Source of the DNA: Papilionanthe hookeriana x Papilionanthe teres
Lineage: Eukaryota > Streptophyta > Magnoliopsida > Asparagales > Orchidaceae
Direction: 5' to 3'
Assembly: GCA_022702705.1 (NCBI GenBank)
Contig: CM040423.1
Span: forward strand, 119,655,738-119,719,737
Length of the DNA stretch: 64,000 nt
In this document: positions 1 through 11,300 of the stretch, in pieces
How the letters are laid out: each line of letters starts with the position of its first letter
Position numbering within the stretch: position 1 is the stretch's first letter
Position numbers and translations under genes: made by a program
The notes under the pieces: model-generated
The model's database searches: none
What the model was told of the DNA's origin: nothing
Seen by the model: the letters and a program-made list of their open reading frames with translations, nothing else

Positions 1-566
1 CCATTATACAATTTTTGAATAATTAACCACTCTGGTAAAGCATGATGATGACATTTTCTTAATAGTTCTTTAAATCTTTCTCGAGCTTCATAAATTGTTT
101 CTCAATCAAATTGCATAAATGAAGTAATATCATTTCTTAATTTAGCATTTTTAGAAGGAGAAAAATAATTAGCAAGGAATTTTTGTGTCATATCTGCCCA
201 AGTTTTAATAGAATAAGTTGCTAATGAATTAAGTCACATCTTTGCTTTATCTTTTAAGGAAAAAGGAAAGAGTCTAAGCCTAATAACATCATCAGTAACA
301 TTATTATGTTTAAAGGTAGCACAAAGTTCTAAGAAACTAGCAAGGTGTAAATTTGGATCCTCATTTGGTGTTGCTCCAAATTGATTATTTTGAACCATTT
401 GAATAATAGAAGGTTTAAGCTCAAAAGAATTAGCATCTACAGCTAGCATTTGAATACTAATATGAAGTTCATCAGTTGTAGGGTTTGCATAATCCCTTAA
501 TGGTTTATAAACATTTTGTTCATTGATTTCTATCGGATTTTAATTATTGTTATGTAAGTTAGCCAT
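1..566 (-). pseudogene. Athila gag, N-terminal part, broken
   Basis: Gag is the structural capsid polyprotein of the element. The start ATG is at 566-564 and aligns with the start of the plus-strand gag at 54420. After eight codons the frame hits TAA (542-540), then continues in the same frame with residues matching the other copy. The open piece at 449-234 shows the conserved DANSFELKPS, NEDPNLHL and FPFSLKDKAKM motifs. It ends at a TGA where the sister copy has the Trp codon of KMWLNSL, a G-to-A type change. The copy is therefore disabled by at least two in-frame stops. Confidence 0.8.
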
Positions 567-822
567 TTCCTAATATTTTTCGAATTTGTTTTCCTTTTCT
601 AATTCTTTTAACTATTCTTTCTAATTCGGAATCAAAAGGTAATAATCCTTCAGATCCAGAACTACGCATAAAAATAAATTAAATTTTTTTTGGTATTTTT
701 TTATTTATTTTTGTAAATGTTTTTGTATTATTTTTTAAAGAAACAAAAAATGTATAAATTATATTTAATTTGAGAAATGTAAAAATTGTCTTTTCAACTT
801 AATTTCATATCTTCCTCTTTCT

Positions 823-840
823 TCCTCGGCAACGGCGCCA
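823..840 (-). promoter_or_regulatory. Primer-binding site, tRNA-Asp type
   Basis: On the minus strand the 18 bases read TGGCGCCGTTGCCGAGGA, one mismatch from the 3' end complement of plant tRNA-Asp (TGGCGCCGTTGCCGGGGA), the primer typical of Athila elements. It sits six bases inside the probable LTR end at 847. Confidence 0.8.
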
Positions 841-846
841 AAAACT

Positions 847-2653
847 TGATGCTACTTTAGATATACTTAAAAATGGAAGAATTTGTTACCACTGCTACAA
901 GATTTAATCCCCGGCAACAGCGCCAAAAACTTGGTGTGACCATACGTACAACTTTTACTTATGTAAGAATTTATGAATTTATATTTAAAAATTTATATTA
1001 ATTATTGTAAAGATCACAATTTCAAGTGCAAGTATACGTATCGTTTCGAGTAATACAAGGCTCTATTAGAGTCCTGGTTATCAATCCCACAGGGAAGGTT
1101 TTGAGAAAATTAAGAAATATTTTATTATTTTCAAATTAAAAGTATATATTATTTTTATTTCTTTTCAAAATTTAGATTTTAAATTTAATAAATTTTTTTC
1201 TAAATGTAAGCAAGCAATAATTGAATAAAGATTAATGCATGTATATTTAAAACAACTTTCTCCTTTTCAATTAATCCAAGATTTTTAGAATAATTATCAT
1301 TTGTGGAGAATTTAGATTATAGTATTATGCCAAATAGAAGCATTCCTATTTTTTACCCTTTGGTAAAGGCATAGAGAACATTGACTAATCTATAGATCGG
1401 TTCAGGATGTTTTATTAGTAAAATAGGTTAATCTAGGCTCACACTACTAGATGTCCAAGGGTGGCTATGGTCGGCCCTACCAGTGACCCGTTCCCTTTCT
1501 ATAGATCAAATTATTAGAATTTAGTATGTCACTCAAAAAACTAATTAATTCTACGCCCAATAAATCATATCTTTCTATTTATTTGCACTTTACATTGAAT
1601 AACCCGCATAAAGCCTTTGACTACCCAAGGGTTCATGTGATATCTACTAGTTAAGAACTCATCTCCGGATAGGTCTCAAAATTCTTCAACAGGTTTTAAC
1701 AATTTAAATGACTTGTTTAAAAAGTAAATTAAAATTAGTTATTAATATCATTACAATTTTTATAAATATTTAAGCTAAATTCTCCAAAAAAATTAAATTA
1801 TCTTATTATCTTTTCATATGAAAAGAGAAAGAAAACTAACGACTCAGAACACATTGAATTCACACAACAAAACATATTTATAAAACTTTGAACCAAGTTA
1901 CAAATACTTATCTGAAATGTTCCTTCAAGTGATCCGCTGACTCCTACTGACTCCAATGAAAAGATGAAAGACTTCAACAACAACAACACTAATAAACTCG
2001 CACTTAACACTAAAAAAAAACTCTCTAAATACTAAAGATGGTGGCTCCCTAAAACTATTTTCAAGCGTGGAGAGCTTTTGGATTGATTAGGTGTACTTTT
2101 CTCTGTTAAATGGGCTCCTATTTATAGAGCTCCGAATTTGACCAGGGGTTGCTTAAGACATCTCTTCAAAATTCGTCCAAATACAATATATCTTCTAGAA
2201 GGTAACTGTCGCGCCTAGGCGCCAGAGTCCGTGACCAGGTCTTCGTAGCTCTTCACTTTGGATCGCACCTCTTCGCGATTAAAACCATTTTCCTGTGTCC
2301 AAATGCATTGTATCACATGTCCTATATATTAGGAGTAACATCCAGTCTTTTAGAAGGTCTGATAACGGCTTATCACCGTCAAAATAACTGCCTAAAGTAG
2401 TCAAAAATATTATCTGTTTCTATATCGAGTTGGCGCTTAGACACCGGATTCTGGCGCCTAGGCGCCAGACCTATAATTTGGAAAACTTTGCTCTTTTAGC
2501 TCCATCTTGGCTCCTTTTGCTCATTTTTCCTTCTTAAACTCTTTTTTTATCACCTACATCCAAAAACATAAAAATATCTTTCATTAAAGCATAATATCCT
2601 TAAGAGTTGAATCATAAATAAGACATAAAAATGGGTATTTTTAAAGTGGATCA
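847..2653 (-). repeat. Athila LTR (minus-strand copy)
   Basis: About 1.8 kb. On the minus strand it starts TGATCCA (2653) and ends ...TCA (847), the same ends as the plus-strand LTR at 52306-54191. It has a TATA box at 2126-2119, palindromic GGCGCC motifs at 2211-2222 and 2450-2469, and a second PBS-like sequence at about 910-927 inside the LTR end. If that inner site is the working PBS, the LTR would end near 936 instead. The partner LTR is not visible, so the boundaries are inferred from comparison of the two copies. Confidence 0.75.
2119..2126 (-). promoter_or_regulatory. TATA box of Athila LTR
   Basis: TATAAATA on the minus strand in the context GAGCTCTATAAATAGGAGCC. The plus-strand LTR has the same block at 52842-52849 (CCTATAAATAGGAGTCC), and conservation between copies supports it as the element promoter. 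Confidence 0.75.
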
Positions 2654-3640
2654 CTATATTACATCTTTTCTCTTCTAAATCTTTTCCTTTTTATATTCTA
2701 AGGTCTCTACTACTCCATTCCTTGGCCACGACTCACGGGATAATTTTGGAATAAATAAATAATAATAGTTATTATTATACTATTATTATATAGTAGATCA
2801 AAATTAGATTTTAGCATGTAGTAACATTTTGATTTAAATGATAAATAGGTACAGGTTGTAGGTTGGAAGAATAAATTTTATGTCATGAAATATGATTTTA
2901 TCTTTAAATATACAAAAGTTCTATCGAGGATAATTCCAAGAAATAAGCGGGTGCACGGAAAGAAACGTTGCTAGGAGCCACATTACTGAAATCATGAATT
3001 TGTGTGGAAGACATGAGTTTTGTGAAATCTTAGGGGAAGGGGTTAGATCGGCCAATGGCCAGATATAAGATATTTGTCTTTTTTGTTTTTCTTTGGTCTA
3101 ATCCATTTGTTTTTCACTAATATATTTGATATTAAATTTTCATTAACAAAAGCATTGCCCTTTCTTGTTCAAAATAAAAATTAGTAAATCTTCCTCTAGG
3201 AGCATAGCTTCACAAAAAAAAAAAAAATCCCATAAGAACACATGCAAAATGAGTAAATTATTGAAAGGTGCTTTTTTAGATTTGTTATCATGGGACGGAG
3301 ATGAACTAGAAAGAGGGTGGAATGGATGGACTCGTTCACTCAATCTATTGTTATCATAAAAACGCCAATTAATAACTTAACCCAAAAACATTTGAACCTT
3401 AATAAAATCAAACCATCCCATATCTACGGATTTTGCACCAAAATTAATTTATCATTTAATATCAAGAATTTGTTAAGATTAGATTAATTTTTGGCTCAAT
3501 TTGAACATCAATCTAACTTCAACCAAAATCAAATTTTACAATATGTTAGAATTAGATCAAAATGTCAAAATCCACAAAACAAAGCCTACACTTAACGCGA
3601 CCGAGAAGGAAAGAAGTACTTCCTGGACTCTGCCGCCACC
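2654..3640. other. Intergenic, AT-rich, no gene recognised
   Basis: Non-coding sequence between the Athila LTR and the promoter of the HAD gene. Short open frames at 3143-3359 lie opposite each other on the two strands, include a poly-A/T run, and have no recognisable domain. Confidence 0.6.
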
Positions 3641-3666
3641 AGGCTGGCAGAGAACTGACAACCTCA

Positions 3667-3672
3667 CACGTG
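3667..3672 (+). promoter_or_regulatory. G-box (CACGTG) upstream of the HAD gene
   Basis: CACGTG in the context CACACGTGTT, about 85 bp upstream of the putative TATA box. G-boxes bind bZIP/bHLH factors, and the ACGTG core is also shared with ABA-response elements. Function here is inferred from position only. Confidence 0.4.
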
Positions 3673-3756
3673 TTAGGCACATGCCGAGATCAGGATTATT
3701 ATCTTCTCATTAATCCTCATTGGTTAAAGAACTTGCAACGGCTACGGCTATTAGGC

Positions 3757-3764
3757 TATTTAAA
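3757..3764 (+). promoter_or_regulatory. Putative TATA box of the HAD phosphatase gene
   Basis: TATTTAAA in GGCTATTTAAACCCC, followed by a pyrimidine-rich tract (3777-3810) typical of plant core promoters near the start site. The first ATG is ~440 bp further on. A 5'UTR intron is possible: a TTTTCAAG acceptor-like site ends at 4173, and a donor could lie near 3900. Confidence 0.5.
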
Positions 3765-4198
3765 CCCCACTCAGCCTCCCGTTCTTCTTCCCCCTCCGCC
3801 TCTCACCTTCCCGTTTTTCGATAATTATCGATAAGTAGGAGCTTCTCTCCCTTTTTTTGCCTCCGCTTTGAGCCTCGCCTAGCTTAGCCTTCATATTCGG
3901 GTTGGTTCCTGTGACGAACCTTCTAAATTTTATAACTTTTCAGGACAAACAATTTAATGTTTTTGAAATTTGTTAAATGTCTTTATCGCATTTCTATTTT
4001 TGTGATCGTTAGTCTTCCAAGGTTCCAATTTTTAGCGGCTTCTGTAAACTTCGCTAAATTATTCGAAAGACTTGAAGCATTTATATGATTACTTTACTTT
4101 CTATGGGAAAAAGATGAAAGAAATGCTTTCCATACAAATTAGTAACTAAATGGTTTATATTTGGCTTTTCAAGGATTTTTTTTATAAAATTTTGTTAA

Positions 4199-5677
4199 AT
4201 GGCCTACGAGGATCTGTATCATAAGGACCAGAGGTCGAAGGTGGATTGCCTGATCTTTGGTAAGCATTTTCCTTTGAAATATTGTTTTCTACAGTCAGTA
4301 CAATAACATATGTTTCATGTTCAACTTTATTTATTTGCGTTTTCCCTCTCATTTGGGCATAAACATGAAGATCTTGATGATACTTTATACCCTCTGAGCT
4401 CTGGCATGGCTAGCGAGTGCCTCAAAAACATTGGAGGTGAATTTCTTTCAAACTTCGTTCTTCTGATCCTCTTAATTAACCCTCTGCACGATGTGCTGAA
4501 ATGCTCTTTAAACTTGTTCGATTCGTAGAGTATATGGTTGAGAAGCTTGGGATTGAGAAGAGCAAAGTCTCGGAACTAAGCAACCTGCTTTATAAGAACT
4601 ATGGGACAACGATGGCTGGATTGAGGGTAATTAAGTTGATTCTAATGTCCTTAATATATACTTTGTACACATTCTAAATCTCAAGCTTATGTTGTTTGCG
4701 TTGTTCATTTTGAAGGCAATAGGTTATTCTTTCAACTACGATGATTACCACAGGTTTTAATCATGTCCTCGCTTACTATTTTTCTTCATTTTATTTCATA
4801 TTTGCTTAGATGTCGTGTTCTTTTCCAAACTTGCAGTTTTGTGCATGGGAGATTACCTTATGAGAAGCTGAAGCCAGATCCCTTCCTAAGGCATCTTCTA
4901 CTGAGCTTGCCAATTCGAAAAGTTGTAAGCTTTGCAGAAACTGATGACTGCAAAAAAAACTAAAACCCTTCCTTTTCTTCATCATCACTGACTTTGCTTT
5001 CTCAACAGATATTCACCAACGCAGACAAAGTTCATGCCGCCAGAGTGCTGAGCAGGCTCGGATTGGAGGATTGTTTTGAAGGAATTATATGCTTTGAGAG
5101 CCTTAATGATCCTAATTGTGAATCCTTCTGCGCAAACAATCTATTCGACATTTTTGAGCACTCTGCTAGGCCTTTTGCTGGTGTAGAACCCCCAAAGACA
5201 CCGGTTCTTTGCAAACCATCAGAGTCTGCCATGGAGCTTGCCGTTAAACTGGCTAATATTGATCCTAAAAGAGCTGTAAGCACACCATTAATGACCACTT
5301 AAGAAAATACAGTTTGCATGTGCTTAAATACTTATTAAATTGTGTTTCAAATTACTCTCTAGATCTTCTTCGATGATAGCGTGAGGAATATACAAGCAGC
5401 TAAGCGGATAGGCCTCGGCACAGTGCTGGTGAGAATTCATACTAAAAGCAGTAATATCCAACTGTTTGTGTTCTGGAATTCAAGTATATTCAATAATCTG
5501 ATTGATTTATTGATTCTATAGGTGGGTTATTCACATGGGGTTCAGGGTGCAGATTACATCCTTGAAAGTATCCATAACATTAGAGAGGCACTGTCTGAGT
5601 TTTGGGAAGAAGATGACAAGTCAGAAGATGTTCTGTATCAGAACAATATTACAATAGCGACGTCGGTTACAGCTTGA
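4199..5677 (+). CDS. HAD-superfamily phosphatase, SSM1 / 'suppressor of disruption of TFIIS'-like (pyrimidine 5'-nucleotidase family), 8 exons
   Basis: Exons: 4199-4259, 4371-4436, 4529-4626, 4716-4753, 4837-4924, 5009-5275, 5363-5428 and 5522-5677. Every junction is GT/AG and phases agree, giving 279 aa ending TGA. HAD catalytic motifs are all present: motif I DLDDTLYP (21-28, nucleophile D21, acid/base D23), motif II FTNAD (119-123), motif III Lys in CKPSES (K186) and motif IV FFDD (208-211). The segment after motif I is helical, as in the C1-cap pyrimidine 5'-nucleotidases. The family (yeast SDT1/PHM8, plant SSM1-like proteins) removes phosphate from nucleotides or small phosphoesters. There is no signal peptide, so it is probably soluble. 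Start choice: the first in-frame ATG, giving MAYEDLY. The gene looks intact and is the only likely working host gene here. The exact substrate is not deducible. Confidence 0.93.
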
Positions 5678-6796
5678 TTAATTAAAAAAATTGCGGTTTT
5701 TTCTGGTTACTACTATATGATTAAGTTGGATAGTAAGGGAAAATAATAAAAAAAAAAAAATCATTGCCTGCTTTTGGTATCTCTCAGTTCTTATTGTAAT
5801 ATAAATAACTAATTAGCTCAAGTTCTCTTCGCTTTTGTGCCGCTTCTTTTGATGTGAGTTCATAAATAATAATGGAAATTAAATGATAAAAATAAGAGTA
5901 CATTCAATCAATAAAACTTATAACATGTTTCCAAAAAAGAATAGCATACCATTAATTCAATCAGTAAAACTTATAACACGATTCCAAATAAAAAGGTATA
6001 ACAATATCTAATAGAGACAAAAGGTTAAAAAACAACTGCGAAAGCCAAAAACTAATCAACCCAACAGAAATATAGACATGAGTAAAAATAGATAAATTGG
6101 GCAACTTCATACATAGCACTCAAAATTTTGCCATTTACAAATCTAGTACCCTGCTCCATCGGTTTTTTAAATTCTAACTCAATTATCAAAATTCATAATT
6201 AAGCACTCCAACCCATATTTAGCATTTCTATCAAATTCCTAATGTTTAATTTTGGCACATGTAAATGCGCCCGTTAAATAGTTCAAAAAATGACTTGTGT
6301 GGAAGTTTTGTAAATAGCAAAGTTTCGAGTTTGTGCACAAAATAATCCCAAATTCAAAATACTAAAGCAAGTATAATGTTAAAAATTCTATTTTAGTGTC
6401 AATGTTTGATATCTTTCACTCTTATCAAAGGAAGTCAAAGATTTTACGTTCATCAATATGTGTCCGTGAGTTTGTGATTAAACTTTTTTTAAAATTCTTT
6501 TAATAAATAACTCATGAATGAGTTTGTAATTAAATTTGCTCCATTGTTGATCGAGAAGGAAAGATGATTAATGAAGGATAACGTAGTCAAATGTAACAAG
6601 AATAGGCCTAAGGAATTTAAATTTCATTTGTTTGTATGGAACTTTTATGACCATCTTGGTTGGCATAATGGTCCTTCCAAATCTACTGGTTGTGACTTGT
6701 GGTGTAAACAAGGAGAGCTAGCGTGAGCTTAAGTGATATTCGTGTTTGGCTCGCTCAAAATTTTTTTTGTTCAAATTTAACTTATTTTGAAGGTTG
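5678..6796. other. 3' UTR and AT-rich intergenic sequence
   Basis: The first ~150 bases are probably 3' UTR; AATAAT followed by an A-run lies near 5743-5760, and ATATAAATAA near 5800. The rest has no ORF or repeat I can name. The last ~80 bases (6720-6796), together with 21714-21790 on the far side of the Mutator-like element, read as one older GAGCTT/GCTCG-rich sequence into which that element inserted. Confidence 0.55.
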
Positions 6797-6805
6797 CTCG
6801 TGAAT
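6797..6805. repeat. 9-bp target site duplication of the Mutator-like element, left
   Basis: CTCGTGAAT, identical to 21705-21713. A 9-bp duplication is the usual length for Mutator-like elements. Confidence 0.93.
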
Positions 6806-7095
6806 GAATTTTTATTCGGTCCGGACAGCGTACGCAGCGAAGCGTCCGGTAGCCAATAAAAACGCGCCACGTGGATTTCTGGACCCCACCATGGCACGTT
6901 TGAAAAAAAAGGCTTTTTTATCTCAATCTGCCGACCCGACCCGACCCGAGGAGAAATTTACGAAATTTTCTGCCGCTTTATTTTCCCGCCAAATCATAAA
7001 GCATTTTTGTCTCCATTATATTTAGTGATGCCGACATTTAGTGTTTTTGTCTGACCTCACTTGTCGTGTAGTCATGGAGTCGAAATTTGATTTTC
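6806..7095. repeat. Left terminal inverted repeat of MULE
   Basis: Pairs with the reverse complement of 21418-21704. The alignment runs from the outer end GAATTTTTATTCGG through GGATTTCTGGACCCCACC and the (CCGAC)n-like stretch to AAATTTGATT. I estimate roughly 85% identity by eye. Short open frames inside (e.g. 6804-7025) occur in both ends by descent and are not genes. Confidence 0.92.
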
Positions 7096-7109
7096 GGAGG
7101 ACGACGCAA

Positions 7110-8690
7110 GTAATGAGGTGGATTTTTTATTCATGAGAGTGCTGAGATTCCTGGATGAGGGTAGAAGCAAGTGAAGATGGATTGTAAGATGATTATATAA
7201 ATTATCGTTTACGTTCGCATTCGTAAAATTTAGTGTTTTATTGTCTTATAAGCTTCGTTTTATTTAGAGAATTTTGTTTTTGGTATTATTGAGCTTTATT
7301 TAAGTTCGTAATTCAAGCATTATTCGAGTAACACTCGAAAGCCGACACCGTAAAAGTTTTCTACGCTTTTAATTTAACGTAGGAGTCGGCAATGTTTTGG
7401 CTTGATTTTAATAACATTTTGGCTAGTATTACTGATTATATTTACGTTCGTTTTGTAACATCTAGTGCTTTATTTTCTTATAATATTTGTTTTATCACGG
7501 AGTTATGTTTTCCGCCAAAAATACAAATTATAAAACACTTATAATATTTCTCAAATACAACTACTGTAGTAATAAATACTGGACTTTAAACGTGTTATAT
7601 TGTAGTTTATTTTGCTTCCGTGCAAGATATCGGATGATTTTTTACCGTGTTTATGACAGTTTATTCCAAATTACCCCTGTAGCGTTTAACAATCAACTCG
7701 TAAACGCTTCTAAGAGTGTTTTTTCAGCTTTATTCCGTCATCGAAAATGCTTTATTACAGCTTTATTTGAAAATCAAATATCGTCATTAATGTATTATAA
7801 AGCGCAAAAATACAACTCTAGAATAAAAAGACAATAATACAAAAATATAACAAAAATAAAATCGAACGGTGCGTAAAATACAACTCCGAAAATACAAGAA
7901 TACATCAACAAGACAACCGGAGATATCTAATACGTCCATCTTTACGATTTAACTTTATCGTATTTCAAGAATATTTATGTTGTTTTACTGGTCGTATTCG
8001 AGAACGTTCCGCCCAATTGTTGGAATAAAACGCGGAATATTCTAATACAACCGGCGCGTAGAAGATGTAGATATTCCGCACTCCTATACAATACAACAAA
8101 TGCGACTTAACTCGTTGTATTCGAACGATACCTATGTTATTTTAGGGTTGTATTTAGTCATGCGACGCCGAGTGGTATTTTTTCGTCGTATCAACGACGA
8201 TATACTCGAACTCAACACGCTTAAATCGTAGATGGATGTATCATGCATCTCTACTTCGTATCATGGAAATATCACAGTATTTTTTAGTTGTATAAATAAA
8301 CATTTTCGAATAAATAATTAAAGATATTCAGATATTGTTTTGTTAATGAAAAAAGCTTATATATTAATGTAATACTTAAAAGTTTATATTAGAGAAAATA
8401 ATAATTTCAAAAATTGCATTATTATCAAAATTTTAATATTACTAATCGCATAATTTTAATAGTAGGTTAATAAACTCTAAAAACAATAGGAATATCACTC
8501 GATACAACTACATACGGCATAAGTGGAGTAAAAGCGGTCGTATTGAATATTCCTCGTTTTATTCATTGAACAAAACAGGTTAGTATTGAATATTCCGCGT
8601 TTTACTACAACTCGTTGAATACGACAGCTTATACGACGGAGATATAATTTAATACAACAGAGTTAAATACTCCAATTCGATCTTGTTTTG
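7110..8690. repeat. MULE left interior with diverged copies of the internal repeat
   Basis: 7985-8065 resembles the array unit (AAAACGCGGAATATT followed by AATACAACCGGCG), and 8330-8640 is a degenerate copy in the same orientation as the left arm of the adjacent foldback (the AAACTCTAAAAACAATAGG and AAGCGGTCGTATTGAATATTCC segments). 7487-7837 is open for 116 codons but shows no domain and is rich in repeat-like AT sequence. Confidence 0.6.
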
Positions 8691-9186
8691 TAATCGAGAA
8701 AAGTTATATACTTATGTAATACGTAAAAGTTTATATTAAAGAAAATAATAATTACAAACAATCGCATAATTATAAAAATTTTAATATTACAATCGCGTAA
8801 ATTTAATATCATCTAATACACTCTAAAAACGATCGAATATTACTTGGATACAACCGCGCTCGGCATGATCGGAGCTAAAGCGGTTGTATTAGAATATTCT
8901 CGAATTATTCATGAAAAACGCCGGTTGTATTGGAATATTTCGATTTTTAATCCAAATTGTCGGAATACGACTGAATATTCCAATACAACCGCTTTAGCTC
9001 CAATCATGCTCGAGAGCGGTTGTATCCAAGTAATATTCGGATCGTTTTTAGAGTAGTATTTGATGATATTAAATTTACGCAGATTGTAATATTAAAATTT
9101 TCATAATTATGCAATTGTTTGTAATTATTATTTTCTTTAATATAAACTTTTACGTATTACATAAGTACATAACTTTTCTCGATTAC
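8690..9186. repeat. Foldback / long inverted repeat inside the MULE
   Basis: The arms at ~8690-8899 and ~8973-9186 are reverse complements along about 210 bases. The arms begin TAATCGAGAAAAGTTAT / ATAACTTTTCTCGATTA and run to AAGCGGTTGTATT.GAATATTC / GAATATTCCAATACAACCGCTT. The ~73-base loop contains a further CGGTTGTATTGGAATATTT. The arm sequence is the same unit that forms the array at 15.7-17.95 kb. It could be a MITE-like insertion or a head-to-head rearrangement of the unit, and would form a long hairpin RNA if transcribed. Confidence 0.85.
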
Positions 9187-9439
9187 AAAAAAAGAATGAA
9201 TTGGAATATCTAATACCGTTGTATTGTGATTATATCGTCGTTGGATTACGGTCGAATTCGTTCGAGTTGGTGGTTATTGGAATATAATACTGCTATTAAA
9301 CTCTTGTAATATTTCTTAAATACAACTGAAATGTAAGAAGTGCGGATGTTAAACTGAGTGTTTTGGAATATTCCGTGTTTTTCAAGAACTATGGTAAAAA
9401 ATATTTTTTTTAAATTGTCTTGCCTTTTGAAATTCGGTG

Positions 9440-9860
9440 CCAATGCCCAGGAAATACAACTGGAAACGAAACGTCTCGTCGAGTACTTTTCCCAGAGGAA
9501 TACTACGCACCACTTTTTACCGGTCCAAAATTAAAATTTCTAGGGTTTCTGAGTATTTCGTTCTCTAGTCGAGTAGAGAAGAACGTTATCCAGCCTTCTC
9601 GAATTTTACGTCGATGGAAGCAGAGAACACAACGATGGAGTCGAAGATATGATGGAAACAGAGGTTCGACCGAATGTGGAGCAACAATCCGATCACCTAC
9701 GCGAAGACCAAATACAAGAAAAAGAATAAGGGGACTCGGCAACGAAATGGTCACCGACGACAGCTCGTCGAGGTACTTACTCGTAATCTACCTTCGTATT
9801 TTTATTAGCAGATAACATTATTATACTTAAACTCGAAACAATACTGAAGTACAAGCCGAA
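9440..9860 (+). pseudogene. Duplicated 5'-exon-like module, copy 1 (MULE cargo)
   Basis: Related to 14220-14620. The shared order is AAATACAAC.GGAAA.GAAACGTCTCG, GAGTACTTT, a segment GTAGAGAAGAACGTT, a basic coding stretch ending in AATGGTCACC.ACGAC...CTCGTCGAG, then a GT donor-like base pair and a shared downstream stretch ending ACTTAAACTC. This copy contains extra sequence between the GAGAAGAAC and AATGGTCACC blocks. It looks like the first exon of the element's own second gene, but this copy has stops and no clear start. Product unknown. Confidence 0.5.
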
Positions 9861-10269
9861 TATCTGTAATATGATCCGAATACGACCCAAATAAAATCGA
9901 GGAACTTCCAGTGTGTAACCTAACCGCAAGCCAAAACATCTAAACACAATAATATTCATATAAACAATAAATGTTACGAAAATAAAACTGAGCGTAGAAA
10001 TAAAATTGAAATAAAATCAAAAAACAACTAGAACAAAACTCGAAAAACTCTTAAAACTACAATAATACAACTAAGGCTTTTTTTTTTTGTTCTACAGGTT
10101 TCTTAACTCGAGAAACATGAGCTCGTAGATGTCGGCCGTCCTCTCGCGAGGGAGTTACTCGATGTGGTCGTGCTCAGCCTCTCGAAGTCGTCATGAGTAA
10201 TCTCGCAGACCGAATATTCGCCGCTCTTTGATTCGCCTCCGTATCCCTGTGACAATATTCTCACTCGCA

Positions 10270-11300
10270 AATACTACAGTGTTGGAGGCATGACAAAATG
10301 TTGTTCAAATTAAGTGGAAAGAGCTTAGATTGTCGCCCGATGAAATTGCACTTTTAATCGGGATGCCAAACAGAGGACCAATGCCGAAGTGGAAGCTACG
10401 TCCATCGGCGACAATGAATGCCGTTAACATAAAGGACGTACTATTAGCGTATGCAGAGAGGATACTTCGATCCCATTCGAGAACCTCTACATAAAATATC
10501 CGTTGTCAAACTTATTTTTTCCATCAAGTAATTTCGGCTTTCCTTCTGAACTCGATGCCTACGGTGATAATTTAGAGTCATTCTCCTCATACAACCGGCC
10601 TCGCGGCTATCCGTGAATATCTTTTAGAGCGTATCAACGCAGCTTGCCATTAAAATTAGATCGAATCGCTCAATCGGCTACATAAATGTGTTTCGTTTTT
10701 GTTAACGGTTAGTATCTTATTTAATCATTCTATTTACTTTATCGATTGATCGGTAATGCTAATGTTACATCGATTCCACGCAGCTTTGGTTTTTCGAGCA
10801 CACTTCTCCAAGTGCCTCCCGCAGTCTCCCAATGCTAGCACCAAGAATGTTGCGGTGGCCAAGGTCCCTTAAGTGGAACTCGTCACAAGCTGACCTATTC
10901 TTCAAGCGGTTAAACACTGAAACAGTGAGTCACTCCCAACGTTCTAACGAAGTACTAGCCGTGTAATGGTTAATAAAACATTTCATACCTTGTTGAAACC
11001 GTATTTAGGTGCAAGACAAATTCAGATGATGTTACCGTCGATGAACTTATGTGGATTGCCAACCCGACGAGGGCATTCCAAACCGAGTCCAAGTTCAACA
11101 AACCGAACTTCTATCCCCCTCTTCACCTTCATTTTCTATCGGTGGAGTTCCCGCGATAATAACACCATTTCTTCGCTCCTAGCTACCATGACTCGCAACA
11201 TCGAAGTTTTGAATGAATTAGTCGACGCCGGAACAATGTGTACAACAATATCGAGGAAACTTCGACACCGTAAATGTTGGGTCGACGGGCCGTAGCTGCA
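10270..11300 (+). pseudogene. DUF1985-like / Ulp1-MULE protein N-terminal region, broken
   Basis: Across several frames the plus strand reads like the plant DUF1985 region that precedes Ulp1 protease domains in MULE-borne genes. Near 10305-10490 a segment with LSPDEIALLIGMP resembles the 'FS..EFALITGL' motif. Near 10780-10925 the frame reads QLWFFEHTSPSA...LAPRMLRWPRS, resembling the 'WAFE..P...R.LRW' block. A plausible intron (10705-10785) separates these pieces. Stops interrupt every frame, so no protein is made from this copy as written. The identification is by motif memory only. Confidence 0.5.

Larger units (their letters stand above)
1..2653 (-). mobile_element. Athila-like Ty3/gypsy LTR retrotransposon, 5' part (LTR + start of gag), cut by window edge
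   Basis: Reading on the minus strand, this is an LTR (about 2653 down to 847), a tRNA-Asp-type primer-binding site (840-823), a short leader and the beginning of gag (566 downwards). The same order and clear sequence similarity occur in the plus-strand copy at 52306-55358: the gag start region, the TATA region, the segment around 1441-1500 and the PBS all have counterparts. Only the 5' end is in the window, so the rest of the element and its target duplication cannot be seen. The lineage call rests on the tRNA-Asp PBS, the gag similarity and the env-position ORF of the sister copy. Confidence 0.85.

Noticed and set aside
3165..3359. 64-codon plus-strand frame before the HAD gene
   Set aside because: Poly-lysine from an A-run, opposite another frame on the minus strand, no domain or promoter context.
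5032..5298. 88-codon minus-strand frame
   Set aside because: Lies opposite exon 6 of the HAD gene; shadow frame.
8844..9056. 70-codon plus-strand frame
   Set aside because: Lies across the foldback, reading both arms; an effect of the palindrome.
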